Source of the DNA: Desulfoscipio gibsoniae DSM 7213
GTDB lineage: Bacteria; Bacillota; Desulfotomaculia; Desulfotomaculales; Desulfallaceae
Direction: 5' to 3'
DNA length: 64,000 bases
NCBI RefSeq assembly: GCF_000233715.2
Contig: NC_021184.1
Coordinates: 4,336,001-4,400,000, forward strand
Shown here: in pieces, positions 32,228-41,574 of the stretch
Numbering within the stretch: the first letter of the stretch is position 1
Layout of the letters: the number at the start of each line of letters is the position of its first letter
The notes under the pieces: model-generated
What the model saw: the letters and a program-made list of their open reading frames with translations, nothing else
Told to the model about the DNA's origin: nothing
Database searches by the model: none
Position numbers and translations under genes: made by a program

Positions 32228-32303
32228 CCGGGCTTACGCCCGGACGAGGGGGTCCGTGCTCGGGGAGGTTCTGGAAAGCCTAACCGGCTTTCCAGAACCT
32301 CCC
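32228..32303. repeat. Left-end hairpins of the IS200/IS605 element
   Basis: The outer hairpin (32263-32280 with 32286-32303) is a perfect 18-bp stem with a 5-base loop. The inner one is CCGGGC-TTAC-GCCCGG at 32228-32243. TnpA recognises such imperfect or perfect subterminal hairpins on single-stranded DNA. An 18-bp perfect stem is longer than usual for TnpA sites and could also act as a terminator or translation block. Confidence 0.75.
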
Positions 32304-32353
32304 AAAGGGGGCCTGTCCCTCATCACGTTACATCCCAAAAAGGGTGGGAGATT

Positions 32354-32482
32354 ATGACTTCGGCGGAATACATGTTATGGGATACACTGGAAAGTATAAA
32401 ATACTTTTTCTGGGGGATTAACCTGGGGCTTTTCGTGGGGACTATTCACATTTACTTCAAAATAAGTGGAATGAAAAAGTAA
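32354..32482 (+). CDS. Small membrane protein, 42 residues
   Basis: Starts at an ATG 6 bases after GGGTGGGAG and ends just before a good terminator. Residues 14-36 (SIKYFFWGINLGLFVGTIHI) form one membrane segment, preceded by an acidic, amphipathic N-terminus (MTSAEYMLWDTLE). The ribosome binding site, single helix and terminator argue that it is real. Function unknown. It sits right at the left end of the IS element, so its original promoter may have been cut off. Confidence 0.55.
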   Translation: MTSAEYMLWDTLESIKYFFWGINLGLFVGTIHIYFKISGMKK

Positions 32483-32485
32483 AAA

Positions 32486-32509
32486 GCGGGGGCTTTATTC
32501 CCCCGTTTT
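32486..32509 (+). terminator. Rho-independent terminator after the small membrane protein
   Basis: GCGGGGG pairs with CCCCCG around a 7-base loop; TTTT follows. It lies 4 bases after the stop codon. Confidence 0.8.
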
Positions 32510-32656
32510 GCTATATTTGTCAATAATCCGGCCTGATTTACTGTCTCCTTGTTAGCAATTATATGAGTTTTAGGGCGATCTATTTCTTCCCTGCCCAGTA
32601 TTTTAAGGCCAGCAATCGACTTGTCAATACCAATATTTGCAAAAGGTTGCGGTTAA

Positions 32657-33172
32657 TCAAAAATACATTTTTAATTCATACACTCCGTGCGATCTAAGTG
32701 TTTTTTCAAAAGTACCAAAACCCATTGTTGCGCATATGTGTAGTATTGACCTGTTGTTCGTCAGTACAATGCCCTCAAAGCCTTTCAGTCCCCTATTTAT
32801 TGCAAGTTGCATCATGTATGTTAATAATTCCCTGCCAATTCCTTTGTTCTGATAATTATCACTTACGACAAGGGCAACTTCGGCTAAAGAATCATCTGAA
32901 TCTATATGAAACTGTCCGATTCCTACAAGTTCTTCCTTTTTATTTCTCTCAATTAAGACCAAAATTTTTATTTCTAAGTTAAAATTAAAAATAAAAAATT
33001 TTGACAAAAAGTCATCTAACATATTATTTAATAATGATAAAAAACGGTAGCGTAGGCTTTCTACTGAAAGATTATTTAAAAAATCTTTAACTAACAATTT
33101 ATCTGTTTCTTCAACTGGCCTAAGCAAAATTTTGAGGCCGGTTCTCGTAGTTCTAATAACGCTTATTTTCAT
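32657..33172 (-). CDS. GNAT family N-acetyltransferase
   Basis: The 171-residue protein (ATG at 33172 with GAAGGAA) has the GNAT fold: IKILVLIERNKKEELVGIGQ, EVALVVSDNYQNKGIGRELL with the acetyl-CoA loop NKGIG near residue 115, and FEGIVLTNNRSILHICATMG near the end. FLNNLSVESLRYRFLS near residue 30 resembles the acetyltransferase domain fused to acyl-CoA synthetases (Pat-like). Acceptor unknown. Confidence 0.88.
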   Translation of the reverse strand: MKISVIRTTRTGLKILLRPVEETDKLLVKDFLNNLSVESLRYRFLSLLNNMLDDFLSKFFIFNFNLEIKILVLIERNKKEELVGIGQFHIDSDDSLAEVALVVSDNYQNKGIGRELLTYMMQLAINRGLKGFEGIVLTNNRSILHICATMGFGTFEKTLRSHGVYELKMYF

Positions 33173-33377
33173 CGGAATATTTCCTTCATTCACAAACTAA
33201 GCACCTAATGAATGGTTAATAACATGCTTTACATCGTGCCTTTTCCTAATATGGGTTAGTCCATTATTTATAATAGAGTAAATAAATTTAGTATCTTCTT
33301 TGCTCTAATTACCCGTGGATATGTATGTGTTGTTCGCCCACAAATTCAAATTGATTTAATTATTACAATCATCTTTG

Positions 33378-34019
33378 TTATATCTTTTCCAATACTAGCT
33401 TAAATGCAAAAATAATCAATATTCCACCTAAGACACGTTGAATAGTAGTTATGATAATAGGTTTTTTGAGCCAGACTCTGACAAGGTCAAGAAGAAAGGT
33501 CAAAATAAAGAACCATACCATAGCAAAAATTATTAGAATGCTTGCAAGAAATACAAGTTGTGTAAAATAATTTTTATTTGTTTCAATAAATTGTGGAAGG
33601 AAAGTGAAATAAAAAACAAAAGACTTCGGGTTTAAAACGTTTGAAAATAAACCTTGTATATAACTGGATTTGTTTTGGCTATAGTCAATATCAGTTACCA
33701 CTTCATTGCTTGTCGTGGCAATTGTGGAAGCCAACCCACGCTTAGTGGAAACCAGCGTGGTAACACCAAGATAAAATAGATATGCCACGCCTGCATATTT
33801 GATTATTTCAAACAATAGAGGCGAGCTTGATATAATTGCAGAAAGTCCCAATATTGCCGTCATTGTATGCACAACAAGTCCTGAAGCAATTCCAAGAGTA
33901 GTTGCCTGACCGCCTTTAACTCCTTTTGCCAAGGTATTTTTAACCACCATCGTAGTATCTGTACCGGGCATCATAACCATCACTGTTGTAATCGTTAAAT
34001 AAGAAACAATATTTTGCAT
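33378..34019 (-). CDS. LysE/RhtB family amino-acid exporter
   Basis: The 213-residue membrane protein has about six hydrophobic segments; the N-terminal VMVMMPGTDTTMVVKNTLAKG is the LysE-family signature (PGPD region), with SNVLNPKSFVFYFTFLPQF near residue 125. It probably exports amino acids or similar small molecules. It is divergent from the GntR gene at 34196, which may regulate it. GGGAGGGGG lies about 20 bases before the ATG, a long spacing. Confidence 0.9.
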   Translation of the reverse strand: MQNIVSYLTITTVMVMMPGTDTTMVVKNTLAKGVKGGQATTLGIASGLVVHTMTAILGLSAIISSSPLLFEIIKYAGVAYLFYLGVTTLVSTKRGLASTIATTSNEVVTDIDYSQNKSSYIQGLFSNVLNPKSFVFYFTFLPQFIETNKNYFTQLVFLASILIIFAMVWFFILTFLLDLVRVWLKKPIIITTIQRVLGGILIIFAFKLVLEKI

Positions 34020-34195
34020 ATTTTACAATTAATGACCCCCTCCCGCCCCAAAAAATATATGGAAATGTAATGGTTTGATTGTAGCACACTATTTGGCAGT
34101 ATGCAATATATTACATGCTACATATTTGCATTAAATATTTAGATGTAATATACTAGAAATTACAATTAACCTATTAAAGAAAGGTGTGAGCTTCT

Positions 34196-34864
34196 ATGCC
34201 AGTACCTGAAAACTTTGAGACACCTGCTCGATTATCCGCCAAAGACCGTGCTTTCTCTCAACTGCAAGCATGGATTATAGATGGTACTCTTCACGCAGGA
34301 GAAAAGCTAAATGATACAGAACTATCCAGGGCTTTAGGAATAAGTCGCACACCTGTTCGTGAAGCATTACAACTACTTGCGACTCAAGGCTTTGTAGAAA
34401 TGTATCCTGGCAAGGAAACAAGAGTCACCGTAATTGAGCCGAAGGATATTTCAAAAGTACTACCGCCGTTGGCTGTGTTGCAGGCTTTATCTGCTGAGTT
34501 GGCTACTTCTATCATTGATGAAAAAACATTTGAACAGTTACGGAGTATTAACAAGGCTTTTGCGGATGCATTATCTATCTCCGATTATTATTCTGCTCTA
34601 AAACTCGACGAGCAGTTCCATGAATGTATTGTTAAAATAATCAATAACCCATATATGATGAATATTATTGCAATGCTCCAAGCCCATGTTCGCCGTTTAT
34701 TTTTCTATAAGACTATCATATTATCAAAAACTTCTATTGAGGAGCATGAGGTAATTATTAAAGCATTTGAAAATAGAGATAAAGAGTTAGCCTCTAAGGT
34801 TATGAAAAACAACTGGTTAAGACCTATTGATGATTTTTTTCAATATAACAATAGCTTAAAATAA
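34196..34864 (+). CDS. GntR family regulator (FadR/FCD type)
   Basis: The 222-residue product has an N-terminal GntR winged helix (LNDTELSRALGISRTPVREA) and an all-helical FCD ligand domain with the metal-binding pattern (LDEQFHECIVKI, MLQAHVRRLFF, EEHEVIIKAF). It faces the LysE exporter gene across a 175-base AT-rich intergenic region and is likely to control it. GAAAGGTGTG precedes the ATG. Confidence 0.93.
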   Translation: MPVPENFETPARLSAKDRAFSQLQAWIIDGTLHAGEKLNDTELSRALGISRTPVREALQLLATQGFVEMYPGKETRVTVIEPKDISKVLPPLAVLQALSAELATSIIDEKTFEQLRSINKAFADALSISDYYSALKLDEQFHECIVKIINNPYMMNIIAMLQAHVRRLFFYKTIILSKTSIEEHEVIIKAFENRDKELASKVMKNNWLRPIDDFFQYNNSLK

Positions 34865-35085
34865 TAGACATTAGTTAACTACATTAACTTAATGTCGTGA
34901 TAATACCGTGTCTTCCCTCAATGTTAGTGTCAGGGTAACCCTATCTGTGTGAATGATGCAAGCAGCCATGCTTATCACCCGGTATTAGTGATTGCAACCT
35001 AGAAATATAAAAGTATAAATCATTTAATATAGATTATATGAATGTAATAGCTAGAATTTATCATATATATGAAAGGAAATGCACA

Positions 35086-35763
35086 TTAACTGATTTCGGA
35101 ATTACTGTAATATAACCAAAAACAAAATCCCCTTTGGGCGACTATTAATTTCTGGATTGCTTTGGCCGTAATTAGGCTTATTGGCAGTGTCCGGGCAATT
35201 CTTGTTTTAGCATTTTCCGCCCTTACATAAACCTCCAACGAGTTAAAGTTTATGTCTGTAACAAGTAATGATAATGCCTCTTTAGGTCTGATACCAGTAT
35301 CAAGTTGAAGCAATATAAGTGAATAATCGCGTAGTCCTGGAAAAGTTTTTTGGTCAGGCAATGATAGTAATTTTTTTATAAACTCCGGCTCAATCTGTAC
35401 AATCCTGGAATCTGCCTTCCGCCGTTTAAAATCATTTAGGGGGTTTCCCGACAAATATTTTTTCTTAACACACCAGCCAAAGAATGTTTTCAAATATACC
35501 AGCTTGTTGTTGTAATAGGCCGGTTTAACGTCTTCGGCCATATATTCAATTATATTTCTTTCAAGTAATTCATAATCGGATAACGGGTTGCCAGTAAAAC
35601 GGGTGAAAAATATTTTTACATGGAAGCCGTAATCTTTTAAAGTCCGTTCTGACCTTCCTTCAGCTTTTTTCCATAATAAGTATTCTTTGAGAGCCTCTTC
35701 CCAGGTTGTTTCATGGTCTTCAACCAGTTTTATCACCCTGGTTTTTTTCTTGGAAACGGACAT
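35086..35763 (-). pseudogene. Truncated tyrosine recombinase (integrase) next to ssrA
   Basis: The 225-residue product has the core-binding domain (EALKEYLLWKKAEGRSERTL) and the start of the catalytic domain with the first Arg (LDTGIRPKEALSLLVTDI) and Lys region (AENAKTRIARTLPIS). It ends after AIQKLIVAQRGFCFWLYYSN, so the HxxR and nucleophilic Tyr are lost. Its start is inside the terminator hairpin downstream of ssrA. It probably integrated an element at the tmRNA 3' end and then decayed. Confidence 0.8.
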
Positions 35764-35800
35764 GAAAAAACACCCCTTCTTCACATTTAACCGGGGTGTT
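35764..35800 (-). terminator. Terminator downstream of ssrA, overlapping the integrase ribosome binding site
   Basis: On the minus strand AACACCCC and GGGGTGTT form an 8-bp stem around a 16-base loop, followed by TTTT. The AAGAAGGGG ribosome binding site of the integrase is partly in the 3' arm, so read-through from ssrA would hide it. Confidence 0.65.
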
Positions 35801-35890
35801 CGAATGACTAAAATTAGGTTTTTTTACTCCATCGAACTCGGCAATTTTTGCCTCGTATTGGAAACCCTGAAACCCTTGATATTACTAGGT

Positions 35891-35905
35891 TTTTGGTGGA
35901 GGCGG
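35891..35905 (+). repeat. Putative attachment-site core at the ssrA 3' end
   Basis: This is the ssrA 3' end plus three flanking T, the counterpart of 29339-29353. tmRNA 3' ends are common targets for tyrosine integrases because the crossover restores the gene. Confidence 0.4.
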
Positions 35906-36251
35906 GGGGAGTTGAACCCACCGTCCGAAAGAAGAGCCACAAGACCTTCTACGAGCATAGATTGTGTTTTAAACTTCGCTCCGTTGGCGCCCACAACCAG
36001 GCTTCGCTGGAGCTATCTCGATGAATGTCCTCTTTAGCCTCCGAGAATTGGCTAAAGAGTAAGCCTGCTAATATGACACCCCATGATCCGCTCCACAGGC
36101 AAGTGCGGGTGGGATGCTAGCTGCAATTAGGCAGCTAGAGCGTAATTTTCTTCGTTGGCAGTTATATTAACTGTCCACCGTTTAACGGGCTGATGGAACC
36201 CCGGCTCGCTTATCCTGCCACAACTTCCCCCGTCGAAACCATTTCGCCCCC
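35894..36251 (-). ncRNA. ssrA: tmRNA (transfer-messenger RNA)
   Basis: On the minus strand the RNA begins GGGGGCGAAATGGTTTCGAC and ends with the acceptor arm GTTCAACTCCCCCCGCCTCC and ACCA encoded. The 3' CCCCGCCTCC region pairs with the 5' GGGGGC. The tag codons at 36159-36127 read GCC AAC GAA GAA AAT TAC GCT CTA GCT GCC TAA, giving ANEENYALAA. Length is 358 bases. It rescues stalled ribosomes together with SmpB, encoded just upstream on the same strand. Confidence 0.97.
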
Positions 36252-36365
36252 ATAATTAAAATATCAAATATGCATAAATTTGTTAAATTAGGTTGCATTA
36301 CTATTATATAAAACTTGCACAGCTAAGCTTGTGCAACCAAGTTTCACGTAGCTAAATCCACACAA

Positions 36366-36824
36366 CTACTGCCTCTGCCGGTCCTTCATAGCCCGGTCCA
36401 TTTCCCTTTTGGCGTCCCGGGCCGCGATGTCTTCCCGCTTGTCAAACTTCTTTTTGCCCCTTGCCAGAGCCAGCTCGATTTTAGCCCACTTACCATTTTT
36501 AAAATATACCTTAAGGGGAATTAGAGAAAGACCTTTTTCCCTGGTCTGACCGTACAATCGCATGATTTCTCGCTTGTGCATCAGTAACTTGCGCGGCCGC
36601 TTGGGCTCGTGATTAAACCGGTTGCCCTGTTCATAAGGACTGATATGCATATTATACAACACCAGTTCGCCATTTTCAATCCGGGCATAGCTGTCCTGCA
36701 AATTGGCCTTGCCGGCTCGGATGGACTTAATTTCCGTACCAGACAGGGCAATACCGGCCTCGTAGGTTTCATCAATATGATATTCATGGCGTGCCTTGCG
36801 GTTAACTATGGCTTTGGCCGACAT
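36366..36824 (-). CDS. smpB: SsrA-binding protein SmpB
   Basis: The 152-residue protein binds tmRNA and brings it to stalled ribosomes. Signature segments are [55 protein letters not shown], and a basic C-terminal tail ([20 protein letters not shown]). The ATG at 36824 follows TCGAGGTG. It lies about 115 bases upstream of ssrA on the same strand; the spacer has the near-palindrome TTGCACAGCTAAGCTTGTGC at about 36315-36336, near the ssrA promoter. Confidence 0.97.
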   Translation of the reverse strand: MSAKAIVNRKARHEYHIDETYEAGIALSGTEIKSIRAGKANLQDSYARIENGELVLYNMHISPYEQGNRFNHEPKRPRKLLMHKREIMRLYGQTREKGLSLIPLKVYFKNGKWAKIELALARGKKKFDKREDIAARDAKREMDRAMKDRQRQ

Positions 36825-36972
36825 GATAATCACCTCGATAATCAAAGCCCTGCCGATTTTTAAAGGCTAGGGCTTGTTAATCCGCTTAATGTTTCAATGA
36901 TACCTTACATATATCATCTAATGATATCAGGTAATTATTAATTATATCATTATCTGTTTATTTGTCAACCGG

Positions 36973-37524
36973 TTACAACCCCATTTCATCTGCAATACCC
37001 TGCATAGCTTCCAGCCCCAGAGCAAGAAACTCCTCAAGTTCCAGGCCCATTTCCGAGCAGGCGGCAATTATTTCACGGTTTGCACCACGAGCGAAAGCCT
37101 TTTCTCCAAACCTTTTTCTCAGGAATTCCACATCTACAGCCGTCAGCTTTTTCTCCGGCCTAATCAGCGCTCCCGCTACGATTAATCCCGTTAGCGGATC
37201 GGTGGAGTACAAAGCCTTGTCCATAAGCGTATTGCGGGGCAAGCCATGCGCTTCGTTATGTACCCGTACAGCATAAACTATATCTTCGGACAGACCTTGT
37301 TCCGCCAGTAAATCCGCGCCCTCCATGCTATGTCTTTGCGGGTCGCCTTTCGTACGGTCGTAGTCAATATCATGCAACAGTCCTGCCAGGCCCCACTTTT
37401 CCACGTCTTCGTTAAAATGCTTGGCCAGGTGCCGCATTACGGCCTCCACAGCCAGTGAGTGTTTAATTAAATTTTTATTCTTCAAATGCTGCTTTAAAAG
37501 TTTGTATGCCTCTTCTCTGGTCAT
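36973..37524 (-). CDS. HD-domain metal-dependent phosphohydrolase
   Basis: The 183-residue protein has the HD motifs: HSLAVEAVMRHLAKHF near residue 22, LLHDIDYDRTKGDPQRHS near 50 and VHNEAHG near 88. Such HD proteins hydrolyse nucleotides or cyclic dinucleotides; the substrate here is not known. The ATG at 37524 follows TTGGAGG. It may share a transcript with the thioesterase gene 20 bases upstream. Confidence 0.88.
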   Translation of the reverse strand: MTREEAYKLLKQHLKNKNLIKHSLAVEAVMRHLAKHFNEDVEKWGLAGLLHDIDYDRTKGDPQRHSMEGADLLAEQGLSEDIVYAVRVHNEAHGLPRNTLMDKALYSTDPLTGLIVAGALIRPEKKLTAVDVEFLRKRFGEKAFARGANREIIAACSEMGLELEEFLALGLEAMQGIADEMGL

Positions 37525-37545
37525 ACTGATTACCTCCAACCATAT

Positions 37546-37962
37546 TTATATTTGCTTCGGATCAACTCTCATAAACTTGGCGCTGGCTTTAACGGCCACT
37601 TTACCGTCTGGCAGCACTATCCGCCCGGCCATTAAAAATAAGCGTCCTTTTTTCTCCTCTTCGCACCACGATTCAATTACTAGCTTGGTTTTTATAGGCA
37701 CCCCAATGCTGTAGCGGGTGTTCATTTCCACCGTCATAATTGAAATATCCTTCAACCATAGCCACCAGACCATTGTTTCATCCAGCAAAGCAGTAATTAG
37801 ACCACCATGCATATAGCCTGTCCAGCCCTGATGCTCTTCCCCTGCTTCGAACTCAGTACGACACAAGTCGCCATCCATTTTAAATTTTAGCTTAAGGCCA
37901 ATCGGATTAGCCGGGCTACAGCCAAAGCACATATGATCGCTGCCCCTGACTCTACTTTGCAA
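37546..37962 (-). CDS. Hotdog-fold acyl-CoA thioesterase (PaaI-like)
   Basis: The 139-residue protein has the hotdog pattern: CFGCSPANPIGLKLKFK near the start, EEHQGWTGYMHGGLITALLDE near residue 45 (general base Glu), then RYSIGVPIKTKLVIE and FMRVDPKQI. PaaI-type enzymes hydrolyse acyl-CoA thioesters; substrate is open. The start is uncertain: a TTG at 37962 has GGGGG 8 bases upstream, and the frame reaches back to 38013. Confidence 0.85.
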   Translation of the reverse strand: MQSRVRGSDHMCFGCSPANPIGLKLKFKMDGDLCRTEFEAGEEHQGWTGYMHGGLITALLDETMVWWLWLKDISIMTVEMNTRYSIGVPIKTKLVIESWCEEEKKGRLFLMAGRIVLPDGKVAVKASAKFMRVDPKQI

Positions 37963-38192
37963 AAGCTTCACCCCCAGGACACTATCATTACATATTATAC
38001 CCCACTGTGGCAATAGTTACCTGCAAGGCGAAACTTATAAAATAGCCAGTCATTCTTTCCTGCACCGAAGATCCTGGCGGGCGTAAGGCATATATATTCT
38101 CCATAAGCAGTTTCACGGTACACATGGCATAGCCCTTAACGAGTCAATTTTTTCCATATATCAATACTTTTATTATAATCACCGTAACAAAA

Positions 38193-38214
38193 CAAAAACC
38201 CGGCAAAAGCCGGG
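38193..38214 (-). terminator. Rho-independent terminator after the coiled-coil protein gene
   Basis: On the minus strand CCCGGC-TTTT-GCCGGG is followed by TTTTTG, about 40 bases past the stop at 38252. Confidence 0.8.
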
Positions 38215-38251
38215 AACGGGCAACCACAGTTTGCAACTCCACAGCTGGCAA

Positions 38252-38476
38252 CTAAAGCCTGTGGATATCGTTTTGCACATCCTGCAGCAGTTTTTCACTT
38301 TTTCTAATGCGTTCTTCCAAATCTTCTATACGTTCATCATCTTCAACGTGTTCTTTTAGCCCGGCAAGCTCTTCTTTGTTTTCCACAATCTCTTGTTCCA
38401 GCTCGTATGAAAAGTTAATTTTTTCATCATAGCTCATACCCTTATTGTAACGCTGTCCGGGATCACTATAATCCAA
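38252..38476 (-). CDS. Small coiled-coil protein, unknown function
   Basis: The 75-residue product is highly charged and helical in its last 50 residues (ELEQEIVENKEELAGLKEHV, DDERIEDLEERIRKSEKLLQ), predicting a coiled coil. I start it at the TTG at 38476, 6 bases after GGAGGGGG; the frame extends further to 38506. A terminator follows. I do not recognise the family. Confidence 0.6.
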   Translation of the reverse strand: MDYSDPGQRYNKGMSYDEKINFSYELEQEIVENKEELAGLKEHVEDDERIEDLEERIRKSEKLLQDVQNDIHRL

Positions 38477-38708
38477 AAAAACCCCCTCCGCTCTTGTATT
38501 TATCATTATTGTGCCCGGGTTATAAATAAGTATACAAATATCTTAATGTTTTCCGTTTAACATCAAAGGCTGGTATTTCAAAACAAAAAGTTTTATAATC
38601 ACTTTAACAAAGCGGTGAGGCATGCATGCTTTTACCGACCTTGAAAACCTGATATAATTTTACATTTATAATTTTGACATGATCATCAATTTTGGGGGAG
38701 GATATTCA

Positions 38709-38888
38709 GTGGAAAACAGCTTGACATTAATCGTCGCTTTAATTGCCTTTGTTTTTGCAGCCAGCCTGATACCCATGAGTAAGAGAAAAATACGCACAAG
38801 GGGTGTGCGCATTTGGCGCATTATTACTTTGGCACTACTGGTCTTGGCGGCTTTTTTATCTATGTTTGCACCTCTGGGCGGTAAGTAG
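38709..38888 (+). CDS. Small two-helix membrane protein, unknown function
   Basis: The 59-residue product starts at a GTG at 38709 behind GGGGGAGG. Two hydrophobic segments (SLTLIVALIAFVFAASLIPM and IITLALLVLAAFLSMFAPLG) flank a very basic loop (SKRKIRTRGVRIWR). Family unknown; the loop would lie in the cytoplasm by the positive-inside rule. Confidence 0.65.
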   Translation: MENSLTLIVALIAFVFAASLIPMSKRKIRTRGVRIWRIITLALLVLAAFLSMFAPLGGK

Positions 38889-39130
38889 CTGACCGGCTAA
38901 TGCAACAACGTATCCGCCGTATTAAATCATCATGCCGCGATGCTTTGTTTCTAACGCTCAAAATACCTCCGCCTGCACCCCGAATTTCTAACTGAAGGTT
39001 TCATTATCAACTTGATATCATCTGATTATAAAATTATAAAACAATATTTTACGTAACATATTGCTTTTGTTATTTCAATTACCATTACAAAAGCTTATAA
39101 AAACCAATTACCATTAAGCAGCAAAGGGCA

Positions 39131-39163
39131 AAAAAAAACCGGGCACAAAGCCCGGCTTTTTTT
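39131..39163 (-). terminator. Rho-independent terminator after hppA
   Basis: AAGCCGGGC-TTTGT-GCCCGGTT with T-runs on both sides; it lies just after the hppA stop on the minus strand and can work bidirectionally. Confidence 0.85.
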
Positions 39164-39168
39164 GCTTA

Positions 39169-41307
39169 TTACAATCTGGTGAGCAGGGGACCAAGGATCA
39201 GGGAAATGGTACCTGCCACTTTGATCAGCGGGTTCATAGCGGGACCGGAGGTGTCTTTACAGGGGTCACCAACGGTGTCACCGATAACAGCAGCTTTGTG
39301 CGGCTCGCTCTTCTTACCGCCCAGTGCGCCGCCTTCAATGTATTTCTTAGCATTGTCCCAAGCACCGCCGGCATTGGCCAGGAACAGGGCCAGCAGCACA
39401 CCGGTGGTGGTCAGGCCGCCCAGGAAACCGGCCAGAGCCATGGCACCAAGGCCAAAACCTACGATAGGAGGAACGATAACGGCTACAACGCCGGGGAAGA
39501 TCATTTTACTGATAGCGGAACGGGTAGCGATGTCCACGCAGCGAGCGTAGTCAGGCTTGCCGGTACCTTCCATAATGCCGGGGATTTCACGAAACTGGCG
39601 GCGAACTTCTTCCACCATTCCGAAAGCAGCTTCACCCACAGCACGCATGGTGCGGGCACCGATCAGGAAGGGAACTGCGCCACCGATGAACACACCCACC
39701 AGAACCATGGGGTCGGTCAGGTTAACGATAAAGTTTCCGCCGGTAGCTGCAAGACCTTCTTGCATGTTGGGATTATGCTTAACGCCGTCAACGAAAGCGC
39801 TGAACAGAGCCAGAGCGGTCAGAGCGGCGGAACCAATGGCGAAACCTTTGGCAATAGCGGCAGTGGTGTTACCCACGGCATCCAGTTTATCAGTTTTCTC
39901 ACGAACTTCGGGGGGCAGCTCGGCCATTTCGGCGATACCACCGGCGTTGTCAGCCACAGGACCAAAGGAGTCCATAGCCACAACCATACCGGCGGTGGAG
40001 AGCATACCCATAGCAGCCATGGCGATACCATAGATGGACCACAGAGCGGCTTGGCCTTCAGGAGAGTTCGACAACACAGCCCAGAAGGAGAAGTAAATAG
40101 CACCGGCAAATACCAGCATGGGGATAAATGTAGATTCCATACCCACTGCCAGACCATGAATTACGTTGGTAGCCGGGCCGGACTTGGAAGCTTCGGCAAT
40201 TCTCAACACCGGAGGTTTATTGTTGGCTGTGTAGTATTCAGTAAGCCAACCAACAGCTACGTTAACGATCAAACCGGCTGCAACAGCCATAAAAATACCG
40301 AACGAAACATTGCCGAAGGCCACGCCGGTCGGTTCAGCAATACCGTCAGCCGGGAAAATAGCCTTGGCCACAAACCAAGTGCCAATCAAAGTCATAATAT
40401 TAGTGCTCCACAGGCCTACGTTCAAAGCAGCCTGCGGGTTGCCGCCTTCACTGGTGCGTACGGTAAAGGTACCGAGGATAGCAGCGATAATACCAACAGC
40501 ACCAACCAGCAGCGGGAAGATAACACCGGAGAAACCAAACAGTGTGTTACCAATCAGCATGGCAGCAATGGTAGTGGCAGCATAGGATTCAAATAAGTCA
40601 GCCCCCATACCGGCGGTGTCACCAACGTTGTCACCAACGTTGTCAGCGATGGTAGCGGGGTTACGCGGGTCGTCTTCCGGAATACCGGCTTCAACTTTAC
40701 CCACGAGGTCAGCACCCACGTCAGCGGCTTTGGTGTAGATACCACCGCCGACCCTGGCGAAGAATGCAATAACAGATGCACCAAAGGCGAAGCTGTTAAT
40801 AATCAGCGGGCTTTGGAAAATAATAAATAACACGGAAACACCCAGCAAACCCAGACCGGCCACGGACAGACCCATAACAGCGCCGGCGCGGAAGGAAACC
40901 TGCAGTGCTTTGCCCAAACCGGAGCTACGGGCAGCTTCAGCGGTACGGGCGTTTGATTTGGTAGTACTGTTCATGCCGATATAACCGGCGATGGCGGAGC
41001 AAATTGCACCCACCGCAAAAGAAATAGCGGATGCCGCACCTACGGGTAGGTGGGAACCTGGTTTTTGTTCAACAAATAACTCTGCGGCCCATAATAATAC
41101 GAAAATTGCAATTGCAAATGGTGCAAGTGTTTTGTACTGGCGGTTCATGTACGCCATGGCACCCTCTTGAACAGCTTCGGAAAGCTGCTTCATTTTGGGT
41201 GTGCCCATGCTCTCTTTGAGCACCTGGGACATCGTGAAAAGGGCGAACAAGAGCGCAAGGGCGCCTGCTCCAGCGGCGTAATACGCCAAAGTTAAATTAA
41301 AATCCAC
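39169..41307 (-). CDS. hppA: Membrane-bound ion-translocating inorganic pyrophosphatase HppA
   Basis: The 712-residue, many-helix protein couples pyrophosphate hydrolysis to H+ or Na+ pumping. The substrate site is visible as [49 protein letters not shown], and the second site [39 protein letters not shown] carries alanine where K+-independent enzymes have lysine, so this is the K+-dependent type. Whether it pumps H+ or Na+ cannot be decided from sequence by eye. GTG start at 41307 with GAGGAGGG. Single transcription unit with its own promoter and terminator. Confidence 0.97.
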   Translation of the reverse strand: MDFNLTLAYYAAGAGALALLFALFTMSQVLKESMGTPKMKQLSEAVQEGAMAYMNRQYKTLAPFAIAIFVLLWAAELFVEQKPGSHLPVGAASAISFAVGAICSAIAGYIGMNSTTKSNARTAEAARSSGLGKALQVSFRAGAVMGLSVAGLGLLGVSVLFIIFQSPLIINSFAFGASVIAFFARVGGGIYTKAADVGADLVGKVEAGIPEDDPRNPATIADNVGDNVGDTAGMGADLFESYAATTIAAMLIGNTLFGFSGVIFPLLVGAVGIIAAILGTFTVRTSEGGNPQAALNVGLWSTNIMTLIGTWFVAKAIFPADGIAEPTGVAFGNVSFGIFMAVAAGLIVNVAVGWLTEYYTANNKPPVLRIAEASKSGPATNVIHGLAVGMESTFIPMLVFAGAIYFSFWAVLSNSPEGQAALWSIYGIAMAAMGMLSTAGMVVAMDSFGPVADNAGGIAEMAELPPEVREKTDKLDAVGNTTAAIAKGFAIGSAALTALALFSAFVDGVKHNPNMQEGLAATGGNFIVNLTDPMVLVGVFIGGAVPFLIGARTMRAVGEAAFGMVEEVRRQFREIPGIMEGTGKPDYARCVDIATRSAISKMIFPGVVAVIVPPIVGFGLGAMALAGFLGGLTTTGVLLALFLANAGGAWDNAKKYIEGGALGGKKSEPHKAAVIGDTVGDPCKDTSGPAMNPLIKVAGTISLILGPLLTRL

Positions 41308-41454
41308 TTATAATTACCCTCCTCTTCCCCTAAAATAACATTTTTACAAGACCACAATAAAACTACTAACTAAACCTACTTTACGCCATTAGGCTATATA
41401 ATTCACCTCCTTCAAATGATTTTTTGTAACAGCTTACCCATTGTCCACACAAAA

Positions 41455-41483
41455 ATTATAGCATAGTGTGTAAAATTTAACAA
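41455..41483 (-). promoter_or_regulatory. Sigma-A-type promoter for hppA
   Basis: On the minus strand TTGTTA and TATAAT are separated by 17 bases, about 150 bases before the hppA start. The long leader (about 140 bases) contains no structure I recognise. Confidence 0.6.
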
Positions 41484-41543
41484 TTCGTAATTAATACTAT
41501 TCATAAGCATAACGTTCATTTCGCTGGCATTAAATTTAAGCGA

Positions 41544-41574
41544 ATAAAAAATCCGGGACTATCCCGGATTTTTT
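41544..41574 (-). terminator. Rho-independent terminator at the end of secG and the glycolytic block
   Basis: AAAATCCGGGA pairs with TCCCGGATTTT around a 3-base loop with T-runs both sides. It overlaps the secG stop codon. Confidence 0.85.

Larger units (their letters stand above)
30300..32340 (-). mobile_element. IS200/IS605-family insertion sequence (tnpA + tnpB)
   Basis: A full element on the minus strand: left-end hairpins at 32228-32303, tnpA, tnpB overlapping it, and a right-end hairpin at 30311-30329. Such elements move as single strands through TnpA and do not make target duplications, so the ends are marked by the hairpins only and the exact boundaries are approximate. It lies inside the accessory region, between the toxin-antitoxin promoter and a small membrane-protein gene. 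Confidence 0.85.

Noticed and set aside
32500-32660. Minus-strand coding-like stretch with IGIDKSIAGLKILGREEI and an internal stop
   Set aside because: Possibly the relic of a gene downstream of the GNAT gene, but too short and interrupted to assign.
35894-35960. A tRNA gene
   Set aside because: The tRNA-like acceptor and T-arm belong to the tmRNA, which has its tag frame and 5' end 350 bases upstream.
39298-40596. Long plus-strand open frame of 432 codons opposite hppA
   Set aside because: It is antisense to a certain gene, rich in His, Ser, Gly and Asn, without ribosome binding site or known motif. High-GC third positions of hppA explain it.
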